DNA of 62,311 bases, taken from assembly GCA_030407315.1 (NCBI GenBank), contig JALQPE010000094.1:1-62311 (forward strand), written 5' to 3'. Positions 39,310 through 50,511 of this stretch are shown here, piece after piece. Under the pieces are notes generated by a model. That model saw only the letters and a list, made by a program, of their open reading frames with translations, was not told the origin of the DNA and ran no database searches. The stretch comes from Asparagopsis taxiformis (Eukaryota; Rhodophyta; Florideophyceae; Bonnemaisoniales; Bonnemaisoniaceae). A program made the position numbers and the translations under genes. Each line of letters begins with the position of its first letter. Position 1 is the stretch's first letter.

Positions 39310-41839
39310 AATTTTTTTATAATGGCATCACCAGCGACGACCACAACTAACACCACCAAATTCTACCGCCCATTCGCATGGCTTTCCTCAGCCTTTGTCT
39401 GATCAACCAGAGTCACGAGAAAAGCGTTCATATCACTCACAGAAACCATTGCGAAAAGTGCAACCTCCACCCAAGCCTACTTCGAAGCGCTTTCGCCATA
39501 CGTCCCATACTTCAGATGTCGTAACCAAAGAAGGTGGCGCTCGAATTCGCCTCTCGGAAGCGCATAATTCGCCAACGGTGCCCTCATCTTCGTCATTTCC
39601 TCCAGTGCACACAGCTAAAACACATCGCCAGCTTCCGTGAAATTTTTCCGAGCGCAGTTCTCAGGAGTCAACTTCTTCCGATGTTTGTGTTGTTGCTCAG
39701 GCCACCACCCGTCGCACCTCTGCAACAGCCACTCCTGCCCTTCCGCCTCGACCACCACTATTATCTGCTCAAGTATCGTCGACAGACACACTTAATCTCA
39801 ATGACAGTCCTCGCATTCGCTTACCCGATCCTCTCCCCACTCCTCGTCAGCCCTTGCGTCTTCGTAATGCTTCAAGTGCGAGCCCAACTATTCCTCCACC
39901 TTCTACTCATCCGCCAGACACTTCTACCCCACACCAGCTCTTTCTTCGCGCATTCCAACACGTACATCAATTACAACAGATGACTCTGTGGACGATTGGG
40001 GCTAGGATGAACTGTCTGATGACTCTGAAATCGCACCAACCAAGTTTCCAGCGAAGGGAACTGCCGCTAGCCGAAGCGTATCTATAAGTCGTCTTCACGA
40101 TCGCAGATCACCACCGCAGAAAGCAACCTCGTCAAACAGTGTTAGGGATCACGGTCCACGCGATACAATTACTCTCACTGCATTTGACGAAGAGTTGGAC
40201 CAGCACGCCAAATTAGGTGCATCAGATCTTCCTCGTGTGAGTAATGTCATTGGCGTGTATGCAGATCCTGCTGCAGAAACAGACGATTGGGCGGATGATT
40301 TCATCTTGGAACAGGGCCATTCTCCTTCTGGTGATTCTAGTGTGTATATGAGTGAAGCACTTTCACCAACAGTCTTTGACAATGATGCACAGGCTAGCCT
40401 AGACGAGGATGATTCTGAACAAGTTTCCACCGAAAAGCTCATTTCAGATACAAGCAGTAAGCGCAATTCCTTGGATAAACAGAAGGAAGCCGTCCGCAAC
40501 TCAATCTGCAAGAACGCTGAAACTTCTCCCCCGGTTACTACCTGCCGCTCTGCGAAAATTGCATCATCCCCCCGCCGCACTGAGCGAGTTGCGAAACGCC
40601 TGCAATTGAATGATAATGATGGTTCATCCAATGCCACGAATCGTGACGACGATAGCAGTCTTACTGATTCTGACGAAGACGTTGATCGAACCAGTGATGG
40701 AATAAGAGGATTAGGCTGCCGATACAACATGGCGAAGAGGGGACACTATGTGTGGCTATATCATACAAACATAACGTTGGAAGCGATGCCAACCTTTCAC
40801 AACATCATCAGGAAGAATTGAGCAGATCGCTGCTCAGATTGCCCGAGGAGGTTGGTCGAAAACGAGACACTGATAGGTCGTGGTATGAGGAAGGGCTCAT
40901 GCCATTTATCGTTCTGCCAGTCATCTATGTCAAGCGGGCTGATAATTCACCCGAACGCCCCATACATTAGATGGATACTATGTGGATTAACATTGAACGT
41001 GTGGCTGCTTCGGTTGGGAGAGGGATGGTGTCCGCTGGGAAAAATTTTGGACGCAAACAACTTTCTACTGCTGGATTAACGTTGGAAAATACGTCATTGT
41101 CTCATTTCGACTGATGGTTGAGTACGGCGATGGATCAGAGCAATGAAGAACAATTTCAAGCACTACTTTTTGCAATGGGTAACACTGAGATGCTTGAACG
41201 GCAGACATACTTCCCAGCAGATAAAGAGGCGTTACTGCAAATGGCTTATCAAGCATTTCAGAGCCTTGATAAAGTGGTGAGGTTGATACCAATGAGTAAT
41301 TATATCATGAGAGACGAAACTATTTGGAACACTGATGATGAGTGGCTGGGTGAGTTTGAATGGTGTAGGGAATCAATGCGCTCCAAAGAATCTAACGCTA
41401 AGAATCACTCCAAAGATATGCTGGTGCAGTCTGTCGCTGTTGACTGTTAGAGAGCTTGCTTGATGCTTGCAACAGGTCGAGCAATTCAGGACTCTACAGC
41501 AAAGTTACTATCAGACGGAAGTTCCTCGTATAGTGGAGACGGAAATACGTCTACTGTCAACCGAAAATGGGCAAGTCAGTAGTACGCATGACAATTTGAT
41601 CCACGCACCGTCAACATCACAGCTCGCAAGCGACTCATCGATACAGAAAGCGGCGCAGTTGTCTGCACTGTCGTCGGTTGGAGACCAAAGTGAATCGAAC
41701 GCAAACATCCAATTCCAACTTTCAGGATTGAGATAAGCTAGTTGTAGAATTGCGGCAACTAATGGACTGGCTTAGAAAACTTGATGGCTCAATTTACTAT
41801 TGGCGTTTGGCAAAAGTTGAGGAACAAAGAATGAAGTGA
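39310..41839 (+). pseudogene. Decayed gene for an acidic, disordered protein of unknown function
   Basis: Protein-like reading extends through several frames. Ser/Thr/Pro-rich segments (39395-39960) are followed by a TAG inside DDWG-DELSDDSE (about 40010). A long acidic stretch then continues in the same frame through 40195-40821 (TDDWADDFILEQGHS; RRTERVAKRLQLNDNDG). Next come 40752-40970, which runs in frame past a TAG into WINIERVAASVGRG, then 41118-41450, 41467-41736, and a coil ending RLAKVEEQRMK at about 41839. No known domain recognised. The pattern is that of one large nuclear-type protein broken by stops and shifts, or a multi-exon gene I cannot splice with confidence. It sits amid TE remnants and may be a TE gene. 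Confidence 0.4.
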
Positions 41840-42045
41840 GCCGATTGAACTTTTACGTAGATTGTTTATCGTATGTACAATTGTAAACGCACAACAGTTC
41901 CGCTCTGAGATGACAAAGTTGCCTCCTCACGGCGGATGTCGCTCCCCATGCGCCGTGATTTACATAAATTTACTTTGCACACAGACGTCTGTTTTGGACG
42001 AGTCAACACGCCACGCCGACAAGCAAAGATGCATCTTTGGACTGA

Positions 42046-42071
42046 TGTTCGAGGATCATGATCCTCGAACA
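42046..42071. repeat. Perfect 26-bp palindrome
   Basis: TGTTCGAGGATCA followed by its exact reverse complement. Confidence 0.9.
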
Positions 42072-42218
42072 CTCGTGGGCGACGGCTGGACGCGATGGAG
42101 AAACGTCTGCTTCAGTTTCCTCATCCGAAACAGAGGGCAATAGCAATGGAGATGGCGAAGCAGAAGCAATTCCGGTCGGGCCCAAAATGGAGTGGGCGAC
42201 ACTGAAGCCGAAACATTG

Positions 42219-43650
42219 TCAGTGGGCGCCGGTGAAATTATAGAGGCAGAAGGCGTCGCCGATGCTAGTGCCACTGTTATGCCTGCAGATACTGACGGTT
42301 GCTGCACGATTGGAGACAAAGTCGGAGACGCGGATACTGTCCGGAATTGACTTGCCACGAGAATTGCGCTTTGAGAAGGCTGTGCCAATGGTTTCGCCAG
42401 GTATAAAACTTGATGGTGTATCACTCTGCAACGTAATGGTTATACCAGTTGACGGTGACGGTGGCGGGGTGTTCGACGCTTTTGGTGACGATGATGTACT
42501 CGGAAGCGGAGAACTGGTTGGTGCCGCAGAATTAGAAGAACTAACAGACGGCGTTGGAGTTGATGATTTACTCGCCTGTGGAGAACTAGTAAGTGTCGCA
42601 GAAGAAGAAGAGCTTGCAGATGGCATCGGCGTAGATGATGTAATTGCTCGTGGAGAGCTAGTGGGCGCCGCAGAGGACGAAGAACTGGCAGATGGCGTCG
42701 GCGTTGATGACGTACTCGCTCTTGGAGAACTAGTCGGTTCTGCAGAAGACGAAGAACTGGCAGACATAGACGCAGATGGTGTTGTGCTCAAAACTGGAGA
42801 TGGTGCATCACTCGGTGTGATTTGGCCAGATGACGAGGATGATGGCGTGACAGAAGTCGAGACACTCGGATGAGGAGTGGGCGAAACGGGTCGAAGGGGC
42901 GTTGGTGTCACAGTCGGTTCAATCGACGCTGCTGACGAGCTCGGAGTCGGTGTCGATGTTGGCGTCGGTGCAGTAATTGACTTTGTCGGTGATGCAGAAG
43001 CTTGTACGGGCACTGGCATCGGCGTCTTTGTGGGCCCTCGGGGCGATTCGCTTGGCGATAGCGTCGGCATTGCTGAGGCGCTAGGTGATGCGAGCTCGCT
43101 GGTCAAGCTACTCGGACTACCTGTCAATGATGGCGACGGAGAGATACTCGGCTGGAGAAATGAAATGGTACTAATATGGTCAGTTTGGTGTCTTGCAGGC
43201 CGATTGATGTTGGAAAGTTGAACGCGGTGCGGGAATCGAACGTACTGTTACTGACGCCGAGTCAGAAGGCCTCGGGATATCGTTGAAAAAGTTTTGCACA
43301 TCCACATCGACTCTGTAAATGCATGTGGATTCGGCTCTGACGGCAATCATATAGCGAATGTTACCGTCCAAATTGAGGTTGAGAATGACAGGCCTGGTTC
43401 CGATAAAGGTGCGAACTACTTGGAGAGATGTACTTTGGGATTCATCAAAGAAGATAAATGTTTCTTCTCTACCGAACCACGTTTGCCCGCAAGAACGAGC
43501 AGAATCTGCCACAGAAACCCTGTATTTCTTGCCAGAAAGTTGGGACGACAGTGATTGGAAGACCGTCATCTTATCAAAGTCATCGCGAATGGAGCTCTGA
43601 AACTGGGCGAGACGAATACCTATGAGATTGGAAGATTCTATAAGCCTCAT
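42219..43650 (-). CDS. Ser/Thr/Pro-rich (mucin-like) protein gene, one predicted intron, incomplete
   Basis: Exon 43650-43246 encodes about 135 residues of a folded-looking domain. A GTACGT donor (from 43245) and an acceptor TTTCTCCAG (ending 43152) define a 94-nt intron, close in size to the zinc-finger gene intron. Exon 43151-42219 continues in frame with a Ser/Thr/Pro-rich region holding four 24-residue repeats (SSSSS and TSSPRAS-type units), then a short C-terminus. S/P-rich reading continues in other frames down to about 42010, so the 3' structure is unresolved. The first ATG lies inside a longer open stretch that may be preceded by missing 5' exons. Such composition suits a secreted O-glycosylated or cell-wall protein; I see no signal peptide. 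It could be a decayed gene. Confidence 0.5.
42490..42777 (-). repeat. Four 72-bp coding repeats
   Basis: Units 42490-42561, 42562-42633, 42634-42705 and 42706-42777, each starting GATGA on + and encoding 24 residues of the Ser/Thr/Pro-rich protein. The period is a multiple of three and the frame is kept. Confidence 0.9.
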
Positions 43651-43940
43651 TTCACCGCTATCAGTGCATGGGGTTGCTCAGAATTAGTGTGAAAGTCTAC
43701 ATAGCATGGCTGTACAGTCAATAGAAACACGGTGCATAATTAAATTTTTGTAAAACATTATGTAAACTATGAGCTCAGAAATGATCATATTTCCTTGGTA
43801 ACTACCAATAGGGTTGCTGCAGCGCTGGACGGTAGAATCGCAAGCAGTGGAAACAGGCTGTCTGTACAAAATAGCAGAAAGGAAGAAACAGGCTGTCAAA
43901 CAGCGGATCTGAGCAGGGCTGAACCATACATGGATTTTCA

Positions 43941-44198
43941 GTGGAATTCCAGTCAATCATTATTTCATCGTCGTTCTCATTGGCTACAATTCAATCAACA
44001 TTTTTCTGGGTCAATCAACATCTCAAAATTTGCCGATTCTGGTTTCGAAAGTACGTTCTGTTCATATCGAAACCAGTGTTTTGTGTGTTATCACGCCACG
44101 CAAGGTCGAATATTTGTGGCGTAGTAATGTCTGCTCGTGCATATTCGCTTGGTGGAACGATAAGTACAGGTGCTGATTGGCCTGTTGTTGCTCGTTAG
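43941..44198 (+). pseudogene. Fragment of Plavaka-like transposase N-terminus
   Basis: The translated segment VNQHLKICRFWFRKYVLF matches FNQLQKVGFWFGKYVLFI at the start of the 804-aa protein. DNA similarity extends on both sides, including CAATCAACAT-type repeats upstream and a Y-S-L-x-G match downstream. Only about the first 55 residues are recognisable. It is the second degraded sign of the same element family on the + strand. Confidence 0.65.
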
Positions 44199-44395
44199 AC
44201 CCGGCTTTTTCGTAGAATTGCGGAGGAAGCTACACGGGCTGCACTGCGCTCTACGTTTACAGGAAAATAAACGGTTTCTGAACGCAACCATGCATTGTAG
44301 AATAGCCACGGTCTCACCATACGCACTATTGTCGAATAATGAGGCAGACCTTGCTGAACATGTTTATTCGTTGAGCCTTTTCTCGCGAAATTTCG

Positions 44396-44427
44396 CGTGT
44401 TTTGTTCGATTAATCGAACAAAACACG
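44396..44427. repeat. Perfect 32-bp palindrome
   Basis: CGTGTTTTGTTCGATT followed by its exact reverse complement. It overlaps the end of the - strand ORF at 44410. Confidence 0.92.
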
Positions 44428-45138
44428 ATCTTCCTGCAAGCTAGCGGCAGTACTTTTTGTGGAGCCTGTCAGGTTTGCGACAGTATACAGCGTAGTCCAT
44501 TGTGTCATGTAATTGCGAGCTTTGGCTGGATTGGACGTATTGAAGATGAAAGGAGAAGAGATGAGAAGTTTAGACTCTATCTCCTCCTGTAGTAGCAGGT
44601 CTTTATCATTCGACACGGGATCATGTTCTGAGAATACATCATCGGGTTCGTCAGAACGATCGTGATGGAATTCAGTAGGAACTGTCGCAACAACAGAAGC
44701 AGGTTCACTCCTAAAAGGAAGTATCATATCGCAATCGTCGGGAATGGTGGATAGGTTTTCAACTATTGGAGGTGGCAGGGTGTTTCCCTCTTCGCTTTTT
44801 GCGTACTCCAGAGAGACAGTGGTATCCATGGGTACCAGAGCAATAGCATGCAAGCTATTGTTCCCAGTTGTAGACGTATCCAGGACAGGGGAGGAAGAGG
44901 GTGTTGCATCTGGGAGCCGGTGGTTGATAGCATTTGGATTCTGGGGAATGTTCAAAGTGTTGTCATGGTCTATTTGTGGAGGAGGAAGAGGATTTTGCAT
45001 TGGTCTCCAGCCCATGTGATGGACGGAGAAAGGGTCAGAAACTGGTCTGGTAGTCGAACGCCGAGCCCGATTACGACCAGGGTATACATTGTTGTATCGC
45101 AGTCGTAGGCCAGTCCTAGACTTTCTCGGTCTTGCCAT
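44410..45138 (-). CDS. Unknown protein, about 242 aa
   Basis: The frame is open from 45312, but the ATG at 45136-45138 begins a plausible protein: a basic start (MARPRKSRTGLRLR, AT-hook-like), then a hydrophilic, partly acidic sequence (SDEPDDVFSEHDPVSND) with no recognised domain. Its 3' end overlaps a perfect palindrome. No homologue elsewhere in the window. It may be a host gene exon or a TE gene. Confidence 0.4.
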   Translation of the reverse strand: MARPRKSRTGLRLRYNNVYPGRNRARRSTTRPVSDPFSVHHMGWRPMQNPLPPPQIDHDNTLNIPQNPNAINHRLPDATPSSSPVLDTSTTGNNSLHAIALVPMDTTVSLEYAKSEEGNTLPPPIVENLSTIPDDCDMILPFRSEPASVVATVPTEFHHDRSDEPDDVFSEHDPVSNDKDLLLQEEIESKLLISSPFIFNTSNPAKARNYMTQWTTLYTVANLTGSTKSTAASLQEDRVLFD

Positions 45139-45348
45139 GTCTCGATGACAGACAATTTGCAGGCTCTGATATGTGTGTGAGGGACCGCGTGTAGGCCTTG
45201 CTGTAGTGAGCATAGAAACGAAACACACAGATGTAAAGCTGTAGAAAGGGAGAACATGAATAAGTCGACCGTTACAGTCTAATAGTTTAACTATGACCTT
45301 GCTCAGTTGCACATACGACTATACTACCCATAAACAGCAATCATTCAT

Positions 45349-45502
45349 GGAACGGGAGATGTTGAAATTTGATAATTTTTTTCGCTCCAAAATTACCGCA
45401 GTAAAAAGTGATCTAGGTTGGTGCACTTTGCTAGATCACTTTTTACTGCAGTAATTTCGGAGTGAAAGAAATTACCAAATTGGTACATCTCCCTGAGCTT
45501 CC
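45349..45502. repeat. Hairpin B, MITE-like, related to hairpin A
   Basis: A core of 45393-45454 with 24-bp arms (TTACCGCAGTAAAAAGTGAT / ATCACTTTTTACTGCAGTAA, one mismatch). Weaker pairing extends out to GGAACGGGAGATGT / ACATCTCCCTGAGCTTCC. Part of the outer arm (CCATGGAACGGGAGATGT) recurs near 46233-46252. The core is nearly the same as 26529-26589. Confidence 0.85.
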
Positions 45503-46492
45503 GGGCGCCGAACTTGGGCTTTTCCAACAACCTGCACCGGAATTAGCCCCATATGCAGCGCTTGAGTTCCCTGGGGCGCTCGGGACATCACCTGCTCGGA
45601 GGCTGCTATACACGCACGTTCCCTTCCCAACCTTGGAGAGGAATTTCTGCGAGCACATTGAACGCGTTAACATCAAGGTGTATGCTGTACTTTGTACTCC
45701 GTGGGCATCATTTATCCTTTTCTGTAATCATAGTTGTAGCTTTAGTCGAATAAGACTCCAATGTGTTATATCGAGAGGGGAAGGTATGTACAGGGTAATC
45801 TCAATAGGTCATTAGGAGTATTTTTGTCATAGGACCCATTCTGCGGTATACTACATGTCTATATATAGATGATCTAGGAAGTGAAGTCGACGAGACAAAC
45901 TACCAGGTAAAATAGACCAAACTTCTATAAAGCTTCACTTCATGTACCCTACGTATGGGATAGCCCCTATTTGGAAAGACTTGGATAGTGCATATTGCAT
46001 TCCAGCCGCAGCAGGAATTCAAAAGTCTTACACGTATGTTTAGTGGCTGCTAAGCCTAGTCAGAATTCGGAATGGGTCGTTTACCTATGGGAATGTTGTA
46101 CAAACTAGTGATTTCAAAATAATGTTGTGCTCTGTGAAGTGTTGCAACATGACTGACTTTGTTGAAACAGTGATAGCTCAACCGTGCTTACGTGGCCAGG
46201 TTCCCCGGTTTGAGCACCTCTGTAAACGCGGTATCCATGGAACGGGAGATGTAAAAAATTACCAAATTTCAGGACCTCAACGCCAGGGGTCCAGGGCCCT
46301 TTGCGACTTACGAAGGCACACTGGTTGCAACTAGCATACTACCATTCTTTACCTTGCCATGCACCAGAAGGGGCGAGGGCAGAGGACCATCAACGGAAGG
46401 AGCTTCTGACAAACTACAAGTAGACTATAGGAATGTGGAGACATGGAAACAGAGAAATATCAGTTTAGAGCAAGTTATAGTTCATATGCTAT
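45503..46492. other. Unassigned, nothing recognised
   Basis: Short ORFs only. A copy of the hairpin B outer arm lies at about 46233-46252. Confidence 0.5.
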
Positions 46493-46660
46493 CTATTCAA
46501 CTGTAATATACTCTTCGCTACTACTTTCCTCTTCCTTATCACTATCCGACGCGTAGTCGTGATCGAAATCGTAGGGCTCCGGCAGAGCATTGGGGTCGTC
46601 ACCCAGCCCTGGCGCATAAACTAGGTCGTTGACGAGCTCGGAGGAGACACGCGCAGCCAT
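46493..46660 (-). CDS. Small acidic ORF (55 aa), possibly first exon of a disrupted gene
   Basis: ATG at 46660-46658, stop TAG at 46495-46493. The product begins MAARVSSELVNDLVYAPG and becomes very acidic (DSDKEEESSSEE). The solo LTR is inserted directly upstream; the ATG lies in the duplicated CATTG target (CAATG on this strand), so the old 5' leader is now on the far side of the LTR. It may be a host gene 5' end with later exons not found. Function unknown. Confidence 0.4.
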   Translation of the reverse strand: MAARVSSELVNDLVYAPGLGDDPNALPEPYDFDHDYASDSDKEEESSSEEYITVE

Positions 46661-46662
46661 TG

Positions 46663-47347
46663 TGTCATACCGCCTGGCGGTCCTCTCAACCAGAGTCGTG
46701 TCGCTTCCCTATTGGGTGCCCATTTAAGGGATGTGCCAATCACAAGGCACCAGCCAACTGGGCGTGTTTCCTGTAATTAGGACAAGCGCAAGGCTGTAGA
46801 CACCCTATCCCGGCCTATCGGCCCCGGCCAAGACCCCACAAGGGACAAATTTCTAACTTAAGCTAACCAGCTGTACATTACAATGTAAGCCTAACTGGCA
46901 ATAACCTCGCGGGTAGGCGAGTGCCGTTAACTGGGCTCTGGTTGGTCAATAACTGGATATTTATTCCTAACCACTAACCCTAGCTTACAGTAGACTTAGT
47001 ATAAAACGGCCACTGGAATAGCCAGTAGGCACGGTTTCTAGAGTAACGTAAACTCAAGTGGAATTACGACCCACAGGAACAGTGTTCGCATACCTATTGT
47101 TCAACCCCTCTCCGGGAAAACCTTAGGGTTAGCCAACAGCTCGACGGATTACGTCATCTTGCTCCATTAATACGCACCTCGCGTGAGCGCTATAATCGCA
47201 CAACCCCTTCCGGGTAGCGATACCTTCTCTCTTACGAGACTACCCGCCGGGTACCTATAAGGTTCATCTGCTCTACCACTTCCTCTACCGAGGCTCGGGA
47301 CACCTGTCGGGTGGTTTGCCGCTCTAGCGGATTTTCTACCTGCTACA
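46663..47347 (+). repeat. Solo LTR of gypsy family 1
   Basis: TGTCATACC...CTGCTACA, 685 bp, matching the element 1 LTRs; the first 300 bp are more diverged than the rest. The 5-bp target duplication CATTG is perfect on both sides (46658-46662 and 47348-47352). The TATA box is at 47000-47006. Confidence 0.95.
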
Positions 47348-48171
47348 CATTGTGTGGACTCGAATATGGTGACCATACGGCATTCCAGTGTTGGAAAGCC
47401 TGGTCTTCACGAAATCGTGGTCCTGCCATCCTGGACCTGCATGTTCCAAGTCTCCACGAGAGACAAAAACAGAGAAGGGAGGTATGCAGACCAACTTGGG
47501 AAGGAGGTGGGGCCAGACGTCCAGGAACGCCTTACGTGGGCGTTGAGGAAGGTATGACTGTGAGGTCGTACCAGAATCGGGGACCCACGGCCCAGTTGCA
47601 ATGAATGCATAGTCAGGATCTGGTGCAGGTTTACCGTAGTTCGGTTGGGTTCCCCTGGCGGTGGACCGGGGTATGTGAAGTCCAGATGAGGTATCTGACG
47701 ATCACAGCCCGACCCTGTGAGCAGAATCCGAAGACCTGTTCTGCCAAACCTGAGCTTGGAGCCTTCCTTGAATCCCTTCAATGACGAAACGGAATCTTCT
47801 AAGTGGAGCTTTTTCTGCTATAATAGCGAGCAGAACATCCACAGAAACCTTATCGTGAGCGATTGACCAGACTCGAGCGTGTCCAGGTCTTCGACAACGG
47901 CCTTGCAGGGGTCATGTACCGCTGCCGAGACGGCCCCCCTTCTGCATCCTTACCTCGAGAACCGGAATTCAGAATCGAAATCCACGCACCTTCCTCGTTT
48001 TCGAGAACTCTTAGGAGGCTGACAGAGGCGTGGATACTAGACCGCACTTCCTTACCTCCTAGTATGTTCTCCAGGACAACATACGTCTGTGTTTTCGGAA
48101 GTGGACGCGGACGTCCAGTCTCTCTAGTACCGGGTCCTAGTCGGCCCCGAGATTTACTAGAACAAATGAAC

Positions 48172-48210
48172 GTCCGCGTCCAAAAAAATAAAAATTTTTT
48201 GGATGCGGAC
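48172..48210. repeat. A/T-centred hairpin
   Basis: GTCCGCGTCCAAAAAAAT pairs with ATTTTTTGGATGCGGAC with one mismatch. It directly precedes the 43-bp repeat. Confidence 0.8.
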
Positions 48211-48336
48211 GTCCACTTTCTCTAGTACATATGGCGGAATACTAGGACCCGACATCCACTTTCTCTAGTACATATAGCGGAATACTGGGGCTCGACATCC
48301 ACTTTCTCTAGTACATACAGCGGGATCCTAGGACCC
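48208..48336. repeat. 43-bp minisatellite, three units
   Basis: Units 48208-48250, 48251-48293 and 48294-48336, each with CCACTTTCTCTAGTACATA. A partial related copy is at 48110-48130. Confidence 0.92.
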
Positions 48337-48465
48337 GCATCCAGTATACAATATATCAGCGAAAACCGAGGGAAGAAATTACAGCGGATGGTAAATTCAG
48401 GGCCGCATATCGGACCGTATTTTATTCTCTCATTTACGAAACTGCTCGTATACAATACGTTCTCT

Positions 48466-48545
48466 AGAATAGGGAATACATATCTGGTCAGAATAGGAAA
48501 TAAATACCCGGTTAGAATAGGAAATACGTATCCAGCCAGAATACA
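48466..48545. repeat. 24-bp tandem repeat
   Basis: Starts at 48466, 48490, 48514 and 48538, each AGAATA followed by GGAAATA or a variant. Confidence 0.88.
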
Positions 48546-49260
48546 AAATACCTGTCAGCATATCGTCGATCACCGATCTCCCTCACTATCGCGTTCTCCC
48601 TACCATCCGAAGCCATGCCCACCCCACCGCACATACTTCAACAACCCTCACGACCTAGATTACAAAATCCGCTCCCTTCCAATACCATCCCCGCTTTCCC
48701 TCGACACCACCCCAGCCCATTAATCATCAAGACATCAACACGACATGGTCAGCAAAATCTACCCACTTGAAACCCACTCTCACTTCTATCGTATGCCCCA
48801 AAATATAACACATACCAGAAACACCCTCACAGCTTCATTCCCCATCTTCCTACATCCCTTCTTCACTCTCCTTCAGTCCTGCCGTTCCTGCTTCACCACT
48901 CCTGCATCACATACAAAACATCACCCCAACAGTCGATTCAAAAGCAACGCTTACCACGACAGATATCCTAGAAACTCCCTTACTTACCTCTCATCCATCC
49001 TACACACCAATCAAACCATGATCCAAAAACCTTGCTGAAATAATATCATAGTCAGCAGTCATATCTTCGCAAAACAAGTCTTGGTGCTCAGTGAAACTTA
49101 CCTTCTGTCATCACCATTCCTGCATCATCTACACAACATCGAATCACCACAACAGTCAGACTCAAAACCAACCTTCCCTCGCAGCATACTTTCAACTTCA
49201 CGTACCTCTCTCCATCCTGCGCTCAATACACACCATCAGTCACAGGCTTCTAATGAAAAA

Positions 49261-49915
49261 TGTGGAACCACGTTAGTTCTAGAAGTAGCTGGTACGAGCC
49301 ACGGACACGCTGTCCTTAACGAAACGAAACGAGCAGTCCACCCGCTGGTGTTTTGACTGTATTGTTAGTAGGAAGGTAGAGTGGTTAGCGAGTAGACACG
49401 AGCGTCACGACGCAACAATCCACGCGAGGATTACGTTAGCAAACGAGGTGGTACGTCACCGGAGGCGCTCTCGACCAAGCCCGGAGGCACTACACGCAAT
49501 CAGCCTTACGTGCGGCGATGGGTAGGGAGTACGCAGCTCGACGGAGGAAGACTCGTTAGGCAAAACGTAAACGTAAACGTAGAAGTCAGTCGTAGACTAG
49601 AGCCGTTGCTCGATCGTTGTCTTGTCCCCTTTCCCTCCCGGCACGATGCCAATACCTATATGGCCACGATGGCATCGCTTTACAGTGTAAACACTGCTCG
49701 TAACGTCCCCGAATGGGAAGGGACCTTGTGGGTCACACGTAGGGACCCGTTGGTCCGTTGGCCGTTGCCAATACGTTCGTTGCACACGTGTGCAGGTTGC
49801 GCGCGCGCATGCGCCAGCAATGTTCGTTCATTGCTGTCGCCGGTCGTATCCGCCGAAATTCGAATTCCGCGGAAAACGTAAATTTTGCAATTTCGGAATT
49901 GCCACGTATACTACA
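49261..49915 (-). repeat. 3' LTR of gypsy element 2
   Basis: 655 bp from TGTGGAACC to TACTACA on +. The same family gives the solo LTR 22339-22997 and the partial LTR at 62076. The bases before it are AAAAA, a possible target duplication that cannot be checked here. Confidence 0.94.
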
Positions 49916-49936
49916 CAGCCCCCACCCCCACACGTG
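49916..49936 (-). other. Polypurine tract of element 2
   Basis: On the - strand GTGTGGGGGTGGGGGCTG runs directly into the 3' LTR. Confidence 0.75.
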
Positions 49937-50511
49937 GACGTCCCGGCCACGCGAGGCCCGTCAGGACGCGCCTGAGACACGGGGCCGTGGCGCCTTTTCG
50001 GGTACAACTGCGGACGTGGCAGTTGTCCCGAAAAATCTCGTTGAACGTACATGGCCCGGTTGGCTGATCGAATCGCCACGGCGCCGGAGCGCGCGCGTGC
50101 GCTCCGGCTCTTTCGTAATCATCGCGGCCCGCCCGTTGGCGTCGTACGTCAATGCCTCGCTTAGGCGTTTTCCTGCAACGGATGCAGTGTCCAATTCCAC
50201 CACGCGGGTGTGCTTCAATTCAGCGCGATACGAGCGCAGGCCGCGGCCTTTTTCGTGAATCTGCCAGCGGGCATGTCGACAACGGTCGTCCGAAGGATAT
50301 TTAAGCGGCGGCTTAACGTGATAGCGATCGTCGCTCACCCTTCCTCTCACCATCGTCATCCAGGCCGTTGCCTTTCGTTCTCCCTTATCCTCTTCCCCCG
50401 CTGGGTACTACTACCTCCGTTCCTTTCGTTCTCTTGTTCCGTTTAGCCCGCGTGGCTCTCGTCGTCGTGCTCGTTGCACTCGTCGTAATTATCGTGTACA
50501 GCGTAACCACG

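Larger units (their letters stand above)
47348..49260. other. Unassigned region with minisatellites
   Basis: No supported gene. It contains a 43-bp repeat (48208-48336), a hairpin (48172-48210) and a 24-bp repeat (48466-48545). 48560-49250 is C/A-rich on + with only chance ORFs. Confidence 0.5.

Noticed and set aside
43220..43300. tRNA-like T-arm (GTTCGATTCCC on the - strand)
   Set aside because: The acceptor and D-arm partners are missing, and the bases are part of an exon and donor region of the Ser/Thr/Pro-rich gene.
48208..48545. Regular repeats that could suggest a CRISPR array
   Set aside because: The units are directly abutting minisatellites without unique spacers, in eukaryotic DNA with no cas genes.
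50368..50511. Envelope-like transmembrane N-terminus on antisense gene A of element 2
   Set aside because: The hydrophobic run upstream of 50512 has no counterpart in element 1 and is probably untranslated leader.
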